From CAIOHW01 sp964432565 (GTDB taxonomy: Bacteria > Bdellovibrionota > UBA1018), in the NCBI GenBank assembly GCA_964432565.1, contig CAYSOA010000004.1:39139-103138 (forward strand): 64,000 bases of DNA, written 5' to 3'. The stretch's first letter is position 1, and each line of letters starts with the position of its first letter. Under the pieces are notes generated by a model. It was given only the letters and a program-made list of their open reading frames with translations, was not told the DNA's origin and made no database searches. The position numbers and the translations under genes were made by a program. Positions 1 through 7,696 of the stretch are shown one piece after another.

Positions 1-243
1 CTCGATCGTGCCGTCGAACTTCTTGCTGAAGAAAAGCGGGCCCGAGCGGGAAGCACCATCCTGAAGGAACTCGGCCAGCACCCCAAGGACCGCAAGCCCG
101 TCCAGATGCTCGAGGGCAAGTATGGTGTCTACGTCAAGCACGGCAAGGTCAACGCCACCGTCCCTAAAGAGACGGCAAATGATTCGGTGACGCTCGAAAT
201 GGCCCTGCAGCTTCTGGAAGAGCGCGCCGGTCGAAAAAAGTGA
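1..243 (+). CDS. topA: DNA topoisomerase I, C-terminal fragment
   Basis: The frame is open from the first base and encodes the last 80 residues of a longer protein; the start lies outside the window. The sequence (ILKELGQHPKD, then LEGKYGVYVKHGKVNATVPK) is the small C-terminal repeat typical of bacterial type IA topoisomerases and ends in a basic GRKK tail. Topoisomerase I relaxes negatively supercoiled DNA. The TGA stop overlaps the GTG start of the next gene, which suggests translational coupling. Identification rests on this tail motif only. Confidence 0.8.
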   Translation, partial: LDRAVELLAEEKRARAGSTILKELGQHPKDRKPVQMLEGKYGVYVKHGKVNATVPKETANDSVTLEMALQLLEERAGRKK

Positions 244-767
244 GTTTCAGGGGCGCCCTTCCTCTGGCGTTTTTGATCTCCAGCCTGACGCTGGGGAGTT
301 CCGCGACGGCAGACCATTCGCCCCGAGCCCCTACATCCGCTGTCAACGCCTTGAGCCTCGAAGTTCTGGGGCGCAGCCTGGTACTGGGGGTTCAGTTTGA
401 TCGGCGACTCAATCCGGAGTGGGCACTGGCGGCGGGGTTCTCGAGAGTGGACGCCCAGGATGGCGACAGAAAGTCGGTGGCCTCTCCGTTTCTCCTACCG
501 ATTCATGTGCTGCATTACTTTTCAGCAGGCCGCTCCGCCTGGTTTGCCTCAGGAGGTCTGACTTTCTTCACGGATGCGCGGGCCGCTGCCGGACGAGCCC
601 CCGTGATCGGAACACTCCGATTTCCCGCGATCCCTCTCCTGCTGAACGCAGGACTGGGCTTTGAAATCCGTCAGGACCACGGCTTTCTGTTTCGAGTACA
701 GGGACTGCTGACCCGAGGTGCCTCAGCGGCCATTTCGACAGGACTGCAGCTGGGCTACACCTTCTAA
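240..767 (+). CDS. Putative outer-membrane beta-barrel protein, 175 aa
   Basis: The N-terminus is a signal-peptide-like hydrophobic stretch (about residues 5-23, ending near SATA). Most of the rest alternates polar and hydrophobic residues, with Gly and aromatics, and the protein ends in LGYTF; a terminal Phe is the usual mark of a small outer-membrane barrel. The GTG start at 240 overlaps the topA stop (GTGA), so the gene is probably co-transcribed with topA. It faces the convergent gene at 764-2041 with a 4 bp overlap. Specific function is unknown. Confidence 0.65.
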   Translation: MSFRGALPLAFLISSLTLGSSATADHSPRAPTSAVNALSLEVLGRSLVLGVQFDRRLNPEWALAAGFSRVDAQDGDRKSVASPFLLPIHVLHYFSAGRSAWFASGGLTFFTDARAAAGRAPVIGTLRFPAIPLLLNAGLGFEIRQDHGFLFRVQGLLTRGASAAISTGLQLGYTF

Positions 768-2041
768 AATCGCAGCAGAAACTGGCCATTTCCGCCTTCC
801 CAGGCTCCGCGCTTCCCGAACTCGTCCAGATCGGCGTTAGCCTGAAGCCGAAGAACAGCGTCAGCACCAAAGACAAAGTCGTAAGTCACGCTGAGTCGAA
901 ATTCGCTTTCTGAGGCTGCCGCGCCGCCCGAGAAGAGCGCGGGATCTCCCGAGCTCTGGTGCACTGTTTCGATCACTCCCACGCTCCAGCGGTCCCGCCT
1001 GCGAGCTGACTCGTATCCCGGAAGATGCAGGGCCACCAGCGGAAGGAGATCGCGCGACCGTGCGTCTCCCTCAGTCGTATTCCACGAGCGGAGCGCAGCC
1101 ATGAGCCCCAGGTCGAGCCCCCAATTCTGTCGAGGACCCAGCTCTGAAATCGTCGCACGCAGGTGGGAGATGAAGCGTCGAGTCCTCCAGCCGGAGGCCG
1201 TGACCGAACTTGTTCCGCCATCAGGGGTACGGGATTCGCTCTTTTCATCGTACTGAGCCCGACCGCTCCAGCGTAGAGTGGACGACTGCGCGGAGCTGAA
1301 AAACACCGAGCCGAGCGTCTTGCGGTAGCCGTAGATGAGTTCGTCCTGAGGAAAGAGCCACCGCGTCCGAGTGTCGAACCGCAGGGCATACTGAAAAAAA
1401 TCTCTCGAATTGCCCGCCGGCGACGACCACAGGCGACCGACCACTCCGCGGGAATACGGCAGATCGGGCTCCACGAAAGTGTCGGGCCGATCACTGCGCC
1501 TGAGCCGAGTGACGTCAACGAACGTATTGAAGAGCCGAATCTCATGCCTCTCCGAGGGATTCAGCACGAGGGCAACCCCCGTGTCATTGCGTCGCTTCGA
1601 GAAATCCGGGTCTCCATAAAGCGAAACACCCAGCCACGGCTTCGGTCTCAGGATGAACTCAAGAATATGATGGACCGACTGCTTTTCGAGATCGCGGTCA
1701 TCAAGAAAATGAAATCGAAACTCACTGTGTTCCCCCAGGGGTGCGCGAATCTTCAGTCGCGTATCCATCAGAAACTGCGTGGCGTTCAGGCTGCCGATAC
1801 TGAGATCCAGCAGTCGATCCCTCGTAATCCAGTCGTACTGCCAGGTCTCGGGCTTCATGTAGCTGAAGAGATCCGACTGATACTCGGAGCCCAATTGCCC
1901 CGGTCCCTCGAAAATTTCCGGCTCGCCTTCCGCGAGACTGATGAACTCCGGTGCATCCTCCCAGGCCCTGACCTGAACGGGATCCACCGCGATCAGTGTC
2001 AGAAGAACCCACGCCAGTGCGCGTATCTTCCAGCCATTCAT
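764..2041 (-). CDS. Putative outer-membrane barrel protein, 425 aa
   Basis: The first 26 residues form a signal peptide (LAWVLLTLIAV core, cleavage near VRA-WED). The mature part is rich in alternating strands with Arg/Asp-rich turns (FRFHFLDDRDLEK, FQYALRFDTRTRWLF) and ends in GQFLLRF, a C-terminal Phe compatible with barrel insertion. I recognise no named family. It lies just downstream of the DoxX-like gene on the same strand, with a 12 bp gap. Its long reverse-frame shadows are not genes. Confidence 0.65.
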   Translation of the reverse strand: MNGWKIRALAWVLLTLIAVDPVQVRAWEDAPEFISLAEGEPEIFEGPGQLGSEYQSDLFSYMKPETWQYDWITRDRLLDLSIGSLNATQFLMDTRLKIRAPLGEHSEFRFHFLDDRDLEKQSVHHILEFILRPKPWLGVSLYGDPDFSKRRNDTGVALVLNPSERHEIRLFNTFVDVTRLRRSDRPDTFVEPDLPYSRGVVGRLWSSPAGNSRDFFQYALRFDTRTRWLFPQDELIYGYRKTLGSVFFSSAQSSTLRWSGRAQYDEKSESRTPDGGTSSVTASGWRTRRFISHLRATISELGPRQNWGLDLGLMAALRSWNTTEGDARSRDLLPLVALHLPGYESARRRDRWSVGVIETVHQSSGDPALFSGGAAASESEFRLSVTYDFVFGADAVLRLQANADLDEFGKRGAWEGGNGQFLLRF

Positions 2042-2053
2042 TCCCTGGCCTGC

Positions 2054-2461
2054 TCAGGAATCCCGCTCGAACGCGAAACGGCCGGCACCCGCGAAAAGAA
2101 TCGTCAGATAGCCACCGAGATAGAGGAAGGCCATCTCGCCGCTCCCGGGACCGGAAAGCTGCATCTCGTGCTGGATAAAAAAGGCCACCCCCATGGTGAC
2201 GGCCAGAACCAGGGCAGCGAACCGGGTCAAGAACCCCGCCATCAGCAGCACCGAACAGAAGACTTCGGCAAAGACGACCAGGGCCAGCGACGGTGTCGAT
2301 CCGATGCCGATCGGATCGGGAAATCGCCCCGCCTTGGCCGAGAATCCCTCGAGTTTACCCCAGCCATGCAGCACCAGCATCGATAACCCCAACCAGAATC
2401 GAAGCATCATCAGAGCGAAATCGGCGGAGACGGGAATGAACGACAGGCGAAGAATCTTCAT
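2054..2461 (-). CDS. DoxX-family membrane protein
   Basis: A 135-residue protein with four predicted membrane helices (about residues 10-30, 45-70, 75-95 and 103-125). It has the DoxX signatures: RFWLGLSMLVLHGWGKL in the first helix, FAEVFCSVLLMAGFLTRFAAL in the middle, and an FFIQHEMQ segment before the last helix. DoxX proteins are small inner-membrane proteins; some are linked to redox or thiosulfate metabolism, but most have no proven role. I chose the internal ATG at 2461 because the seven residues upstream add nothing conserved. Confidence 0.8.
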   Translation of the reverse strand: MKILRLSFIPVSADFALMMLRFWLGLSMLVLHGWGKLEGFSAKAGRFPDPIGIGSTPSLALVVFAEVFCSVLLMAGFLTRFAALVLAVTMGVAFFIQHEMQLSGPGSGEMAFLYLGGYLTILFAGAGRFAFERDS

Positions 2462-2518
2462 AGTCGCCAGTTCTGGCACCTCAGTCGCGCGAAGTCGAGA
2501 GGCAGACGAGAAGGTCCG

Positions 2519-3661
2519 TCAGCCCACCGGAGCGGAAAACTCCCGCAGCAGTGCCCGACGTCGGCGATGTCTTTCGAGACCGAGATCGATCAGTTCGGAC
2601 AATAGCTCGGAATAGCCCAGACCCGTGGCCTCCCACATCTTGGGATACATGCTGATCGAAGTGAACCCCGGAAGGGTATTGATCTCGTTGAAAAAGACCT
2701 CTTCGGTGACCTTGTCGACAAAGAAATCGACCCGAGCCAAGCCTTCAGCCTCAAGCGCGGCGAAGACGCGTGCGGCCAGCTCCTGAATACGACCCGCCTC
2801 CTCACCGGAAAGGCGGGCGGGAATCAGCAACGCGGCGCCATGGTCGTCCAGGTATTTGGCCTCGTAAGAATAAAACTCGTGAGTTGGGATGATCTCCCCA
2901 CAGACACTCACTCGCGCCGGCGCGCTGAGATCGCGGGACTCCAGCACGGCAACCTCGATTTCGCGGGCCGATACGGCCTTCTCAACCAGAATTTTGTGAT
3001 CGTACCGCAGGGCATCGTCCAGTGCGGCGTCGAGTGCGGATGCTTCACGCACCTTGTGGATTCCCACGCTCGATCCCATGTTGGCGGGCTTTACGAAACA
3101 CGGGTACCCCAGCCGTGTGGCGATTTCCTGCCGAATGAGCTCACGGTTTCGAGCCCAGGCCGTTGCACGGACCGTCACAAACGGAACGATGGGCACTCCC
3201 GCATCCCGGACAAGGCGCTTGCTCACCTCCTTGTCCATGCCAGCCGATGAGGCGAGCACGCCACAGCCGACATAGGCCACCTCAGACAGCTCGAAAAGAC
3301 CTTGAAGGGTTCCGTCCTCGCAAAGGGGCCCGTGAAGCACCGGAAAAACCACATCAGCGGTAGCCACCGGCTTTCCGTCCGTCCCGACGAAGACCGCCCT
3401 GCCCAGCCCGCGGGATGGATCGGCAGACAGGTGGACCGGCACTGCATTGGCCGGAATGGAGAGGGTCTCGCCCTGAGCCTCTTTCTCAACAAAATCAGGA
3501 CTGACGAGAGTCCATCGCCCCTGCTTGTCAATAGCCACCGGGAGGACTTCAAAACGGGTGCGATCGAGGTATCGGACGACCGAAGCCGCCGAACGCAGGG
3601 AGATCTCGTGCTCGCCCGACCTGCCCCCGTAGAGAACCGCCACCTGGGTCTTGTTTTTCAT
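2519..3661 (-). CDS. ddl: D-alanine--D-alanine ligase
   Basis: This ATP-grasp enzyme joins two D-alanines for peptidoglycan precursors in the cytoplasm. At 380 aa it has normal length. Visible motifs are VLYGGRSGEHEISLRSA at the N-terminus, the substrate-loop region FVKPANMGSSVGI, the ATP-grasp EKAVSAREIEVAVL, and the metal and substrate site FFNEINTLPGFTSISMYPKMW. The last motif, with Ser-Met rather than Tyr choices in the active site, fits D-Ala-D-Ala specificity. It is divergent from gdhA, with about 110 bp between the starts. Confidence 0.95.
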   Translation of the reverse strand: MKNKTQVAVLYGGRSGEHEISLRSAASVVRYLDRTRFEVLPVAIDKQGRWTLVSPDFVEKEAQGETLSIPANAVPVHLSADPSRGLGRAVFVGTDGKPVATADVVFPVLHGPLCEDGTLQGLFELSEVAYVGCGVLASSAGMDKEVSKRLVRDAGVPIVPFVTVRATAWARNRELIRQEIATRLGYPCFVKPANMGSSVGIHKVREASALDAALDDALRYDHKILVEKAVSAREIEVAVLESRDLSAPARVSVCGEIIPTHEFYSYEAKYLDDHGAALLIPARLSGEEAGRIQELAARVFAALEAEGLARVDFFVDKVTEEVFFNEINTLPGFTSISMYPKMWEATGLGYSELLSELIDLGLERHRRRRALLREFSAPVG

Positions 3662-3737
3662 GGAAAAAGGCTAACCGAGCAACATCCTTGATTCACTAAT
3701 AAAAGCGCAATAAGGTCCGCATTACGCGACAAAAAAG

Positions 3738-3761
3738 TGGGGTCCTTCGAACCCCAAGGAG
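3738..3761 (+). promoter_or_regulatory. Hairpin abutting the gdhA ribosome-binding site
   Basis: TGGGGT (3738-3743) and ACCCCA (3751-3756) form a 6 bp stem with a 7-base loop, preceded by a run of six A. The 3' arm shares its last base with the Shine-Dalgarno sequence AAGGAG (3756-3761), 9 bases before the ATG. It could modulate translation or stabilise the transcript end; no known riboswitch class is recognised. Confidence 0.4.
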
Positions 3762-3770
3762 ACTGTCAAC

Positions 3771-5081
3771 ATGTCGATTCATCAGAATCATTCCGTCCCA
3801 GGTGCCGATCTCTGGTCTTCCAGCGATCTCTATCGCAACGCCGTCCAACAGCTGAACGAGGCCGCCTCGCTCATGAACCTTGATCCGAACGTGTCCACGC
3901 GCCTCAGCGTGCCCAAGCGCGCCCTGGTCGTGAGCGTTCCAATCCGTCTCGACAACGGCAACATCAAGGTCTTCGAGGGCTATCGCGTTCAACACAACAT
4001 GACCCTCGGCCCCGGCAAGGGCGGTATCCGTTTCCATCCGGAAGTCACGCTCTCGGAGACGGGAGCGCTCGCGATGCTGATGACCTTCAAGTGCTCGCTC
4101 GTCGGCCTGCCCCTCGGTGGCGCCAAGGGCGGCATTCGAGTCGACTCCACCCAGCTCTCGCGCCAGGAACACCAATCCCTGATGCGTCGCTACACGATGG
4201 AGATCAATACGATCATCGGTCCTGACAAGGACATTCCGGCTCCGGACGTCGGCACCGACGCCCAGCACATGGCCTGGATGATGGACACCTTTTCGCAGAC
4301 GCGGGGATTCGCCACGCCTGGCGTGGTCACCGGAAAGCCGGTCGAGATCGGCGGGTCGCTGGGCCGTGCAGAGTCCACGGGACGCGGCGTGGTCTACACG
4401 ACGGTTCATGCCAAGAAGTACCTCTCCGACAAGGGACGGGGATCGGCCCGAGTGGATTCTTCCACGACCGTGGCCGTCCATGGCTTCGGAAAGGTTGGAG
4501 CGGTGGCCGCTCTCGAGATCCACGCCATGGGCGCCAAAGTGGTGGCCATCGGCGACATCTCGAGTGGGGTGTACAATGCCAACGGACTCAATGTTCCCGA
4601 GGTGTACAACTACTTCCAGAAGCACCGCACGCTGGAAGGATATCCCGAGGCCGAAGCCATCAAGCCGCAGGACGTGCTGACCCTCGACGTTGAGGTACTC
4701 ATGCCGTGCGCGATCGACGGCGTGATCACGGAAAAGAATGCGAGTGACGTCAAGGCAAAGATCATTGCCGAAGGCGCCAACGGCCCGGTCACGACGGCCG
4801 CGATGAAGGTTCTCGAAGAGCGTGGCGCCTTCATCGTTCCCGACGTGCTCTGCAACGCAGGCGGCGTGATTGTCTCGTATTTCGAGTGGGTGCAGGGCAT
4901 CCAGAACTTCTTCTGGAGCGAGAGTCAGGTCAACTCGAAGCTCGCCGAAGTCATGGAAAATGCGTTCAACAAGGTCGTCCAGGTTCGGGACCAGTATGAC
5001 TGCGGCATGAAGACGGCCGCCCTCATTGCCGGCGTCGATCGCCTGAACCGAGCCATGCTGATGCGGGGACTTTTTCCGTAG
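3771..5081 (+). CDS. gdhA: Glutamate dehydrogenase
   Basis: This enzyme interconverts glutamate with 2-oxoglutarate and ammonia using NAD(P). At 436 aa it has the usual length of hexameric enzymes. Visible motifs are the substrate-binding GPGKGGIRFHPEV with MLMTFKCSLVGLPLGGAKGGI carrying the catalytic lysine, PAPDVGTDAQHMAWMMD, and the Rossmann fold VHGFGKVGAVAAL starting the coenzyme domain. A strong AAGGAG precedes the ATG, and a terminator follows at 5110. It feeds the 2-oxoglutarate pool used by the sucA-sucB-lpd operon further along. Coenzyme preference cannot be decided from reading. Confidence 0.93.
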   Translation: MSIHQNHSVPGADLWSSSDLYRNAVQQLNEAASLMNLDPNVSTRLSVPKRALVVSVPIRLDNGNIKVFEGYRVQHNMTLGPGKGGIRFHPEVTLSETGALAMLMTFKCSLVGLPLGGAKGGIRVDSTQLSRQEHQSLMRRYTMEINTIIGPDKDIPAPDVGTDAQHMAWMMDTFSQTRGFATPGVVTGKPVEIGGSLGRAESTGRGVVYTTVHAKKYLSDKGRGSARVDSSTTVAVHGFGKVGAVAALEIHAMGAKVVAIGDISSGVYNANGLNVPEVYNYFQKHRTLEGYPEAEAIKPQDVLTLDVEVLMPCAIDGVITEKNASDVKAKIIAEGANGPVTTAAMKVLEERGAFIVPDVLCNAGGVIVSYFEWVQGIQNFFWSESQVNSKLAEVMENAFNKVVQVRDQYDCGMKTAALIAGVDRLNRAMLMRGLFP

Positions 5082-5109
5082 GACCCGGCTCGAGATAAAA
5101 GCTCCCAGG

Positions 5110-5142
5110 CGCCCCGGGCGTTTCCGTCCGGGGCGTTTTTTT
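5110..5142 (+). terminator. Rho-independent terminator after gdhA
   Basis: CGCCCCGG (5110-5117) pairs with CCGGGGCG (5128-5135) across a 10-base loop and is followed by seven T (5136-5142). It lies 29 bases after the gdhA stop. Confidence 0.9.
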
Positions 5143-5211
5143 ACGCCGATAAACCGCTCTTCCCGATCAGCACTTGTCGCTATCCGATGGAAAAGTTACG
5201 GTGGAGCATCC

Positions 5212-6261
5212 ATGTCCTCATTTCGCCAACGCTTCATCGATCTCACGCCCGCCATTCGGGCCCCGGGATCCGGGGTCGGCCAGACCGCCCAGCGATCCTT
5301 TGACGCCATCCGCTCGCTCGCACCCGAAATTCAAGCGGCCAGCAGAACGCGTACCCCCGGCGCCCACTGGATTCATCCGGTCGAACGCCTGATGGGACGC
5401 AAGGGAGTGCTTTATCACTCCTTCGAGCATCGCATGTCTCCCTTCATGAAGGGCACTCGCCTGCTCTCGATTCATGACCTCTGGACCCTCAAGCCCGGAA
5501 ACGCTTGGCAATCGGCCGAGTTCCAGGCCCGGCAGGCTCCTCTTCTGGCGCAAGCCATTCGCAGGGCGGATTGGATCACCACGCCGTCACGCGCCGTTCT
5601 TCGGCAACTGCACGAACGCTTTCCTTCCGTTCGCGGTCGATCCCAGTACATCCCCTGGGGTCCGACCATCGACCTGAACACTCCGATCCGGCACTCCCCC
5701 GGCTCCTCGGCCACGCTCCCTCTTCCACAAAGACCCTTCTTTCTGACCGTCGCCAATCTTGAGGTGCGAAAAAACCTGTCGATGATCATCGAGGCCACTC
5801 GTGGGCTCTCAGGTTTTGACTGGGTCTTCGCGGGACGCCCGGGCCACGGCTCCGAGCAGATCATCCGGATGATTCATGGCGCCGGGAATGAGGGTGGCAT
5901 CGGCATTCACCTGCATCAGAACCTGAGCACCAGTCAGCTGCACGAACTGTATCGGCGCTGCGAAGCGGTCGTGCTGCCTTCGCATGATGAGGGCTTTGGC
6001 CTGCCCGCCCTTGAGGCGGCCGTCTTTGGTCGACCATTGATTCTCTCGAACATCGAGCCCTTTCGAGAGATCGCCGTCGATGCGGCGCTTTACTTCGACC
6101 CGGTACATGGCTGCGACGCACTGAGAGCTCATTTGCTTCAGCTCCTCGAGGATTCTTCACTCTCGCGCCGCCTCTCGGTTCAGGCCACCGTGCGTGCGAG
6201 CCTCTTTTCGTGGGAGAAGACCGCCCGATCCTTCGTCGAAGTCTACGAAAAGCTGGCCTGA
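5212..6261 (+). CDS. Glycosyltransferase, GT-B fold (GT4-like)
   Basis: A 349-residue soluble protein with the two Rossmann domains of GT-B glycosyltransferases. The N-terminal domain has an acceptor loop (APGSGVGQTAQRSF) and a strand-helix LLSIHDLWTL. The C-terminal domain opens with FFLTVANLEVRKNLSMIIEA and holds the nucleotide-sugar motif LPSHDEGFGLPALEAAVFGRPLI (E-x7-E type). It probably transfers a hexose to a lipid-linked or surface glycan; donor and acceptor are unknown. ATG 5212 follows GTGGAG. It is convergent with the sigma-54 regulator gene. Confidence 0.88.
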   Translation: MSSFRQRFIDLTPAIRAPGSGVGQTAQRSFDAIRSLAPEIQAASRTRTPGAHWIHPVERLMGRKGVLYHSFEHRMSPFMKGTRLLSIHDLWTLKPGNAWQSAEFQARQAPLLAQAIRRADWITTPSRAVLRQLHERFPSVRGRSQYIPWGPTIDLNTPIRHSPGSSATLPLPQRPFFLTVANLEVRKNLSMIIEATRGLSGFDWVFAGRPGHGSEQIIRMIHGAGNEGGIGIHLHQNLSTSQLHELYRRCEAVVLPSHDEGFGLPALEAAVFGRPLILSNIEPFREIAVDAALYFDPVHGCDALRAHLLQLLEDSSLSRRLSVQATVRASLFSWEKTARSFVEVYEKLA

Positions 6262-6271
6262 CTTCCCGGCA

Positions 6272-7696
6272 CTATCCGTCGATGGGATCAGACGGATCCT
6301 CCCGCCGAAGACCCAGCTCCTTCATCTTCAGCTGCAGGCCCTTGCGGGAGAGGCCCAGCGCCTCGGCAGTACGGGTCACATTCCCGCCGTTGCGCTGCAG
6401 TTCATCCTCGATCAATGAACGCTCGAGCTCCTGCGTGCGCAGTCGCACCTTCTCCTTGAAGCTCAAGGACGCGGCCTCCTCCTGCTGAAAGCCGATGGCC
6501 CTGGCAATTTCCTCGGGCAGATCGGCCATTCCGAGGGCAGCCCCCTCGCACATGACGACCATTCGTTCGATGGTATTCTCGAGCTGGCGGATGTTTCCAG
6601 GCCAGGAATAGCACTTCAGCGTTTCGATCAGGTCATCATGGATCGTGGTCACGATGCGATTGACCCTGATGCAGGCCTGCTTGAGAAAGTACCGTGCCAG
6701 CGCCTCGAGATCGTTGAGCCGTTCGCGAAGAGCAGGAAGCTGGATCGGCACCACATTTAGGCGATAGAAGAGATCTTCGCGAAACCGTCCTGCCGCGATC
6801 TCGATTTCAAGTGAACGATGAGTCGCCGCGATCACACGAAAATCCGCGTGCAGGGTGCGCACTCCTCCGAGTCGCTCGAAGGTGCGTTCCTGCAGCACTC
6901 GAAGCAGCTTGGGCTGCATGTCCACCGGAATCTCGGCAATCTCATCCAGAAAAAGGGTTCCCCCATGGGCCAGCTCGAAACGGCCTGGCTTCGAGGTGAC
7001 GGCCCCAGTGAAAGCCCCGCGCTCATGGCCAAAAAGCTCGCTTTCCATCAGGTTTGCGGGAATGGCGGCACAGTTGAGCTTGATGAACGGCCCGTGGCTG
7101 CGCTCCGACTGCAGATGAATCCGTCGCGCCACCAGCTCTTTTCCGGTGCCGCTCTCACCAGTCAGAAGCACCGTCGAATCTCCAGAGGCCACTCGCGACA
7201 CCAAACGCAGGACCTCCTGCATCGCCTCGCTCGTCCCGAAGAGAGCACCCGCCGAATCCGCACTCTCCGCCCGGGGAGCACCGGCCGCGCGCTCCAGCAG
7301 GCGGGGCTCGCGGGCCTGTTCGACCGAAGAGGCCACCGCCTTTCGAATCGCGGCAAGAAGCTCCTCATGATCGAAGGGTTTGGTCACGAAATCCGCCGCG
7401 CCCCTGCGAAGAGCTGCCACTGCGGAGTCGACCGTTCCGTATGCAGTCAACAGGATAACCGGCAGCTCGGGACGAAATTTGCGGCAAAAATCGAGGACGG
7501 CGAGTCCGTCCATTCCGGGCATCGCGAGGTCGGTCAGAACGACATCGAGGGGCTCGGTTTCGAGCGACTCGATCGCGACTTCCGGCTCATTGAATGCAAG
7601 CACCTCGAACCCGGCACGTTCGAGCAGCGCCTTGAGCACCAGCGTGAGATTCCGCTCGTCATCAATGACCAGAATCCGGGCCCGGGTCTCGCTCAT
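6272..7696 (-). CDS. Sigma-54-dependent response regulator (NtrC family)
   Basis: A 474-residue three-domain activator. The receiver domain (1-120) has the phospho-acceptor in VVLTDLAMPGMDG. The AAA+ domain has Walker A GESGTGKE, a canonical GAFTGA sigma-54 contact loop and the Walker B region GTLFLDEIAEI. The C-terminal Fis helix-turn-helix is NVTRTAEALGLSRKGLQ. The start at 7696 overlaps the kinase stop by 4 bp (ATGA), and the pair is clearly one operon. It would activate sigma-54 promoters when phosphorylated by the kinase at 7693-9690. Target genes are unknown. Confidence 0.95.
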   Translation of the reverse strand: MSETRARILVIDDERNLTLVLKALLERAGFEVLAFNEPEVAIESLETEPLDVVLTDLAMPGMDGLAVLDFCRKFRPELPVILLTAYGTVDSAVAALRRGAADFVTKPFDHEELLAAIRKAVASSVEQAREPRLLERAAGAPRAESADSAGALFGTSEAMQEVLRLVSRVASGDSTVLLTGESGTGKELVARRIHLQSERSHGPFIKLNCAAIPANLMESELFGHERGAFTGAVTSKPGRFELAHGGTLFLDEIAEIPVDMQPKLLRVLQERTFERLGGVRTLHADFRVIAATHRSLEIEIAAGRFREDLFYRLNVVPIQLPALRERLNDLEALARYFLKQACIRVNRIVTTIHDDLIETLKCYSWPGNIRQLENTIERMVVMCEGAALGMADLPEEIARAIGFQQEEAASLSFKEKVRLRTQELERSLIEDELQRNGGNVTRTAEALGLSRKGLQLKMKELGLRREDPSDPIDG

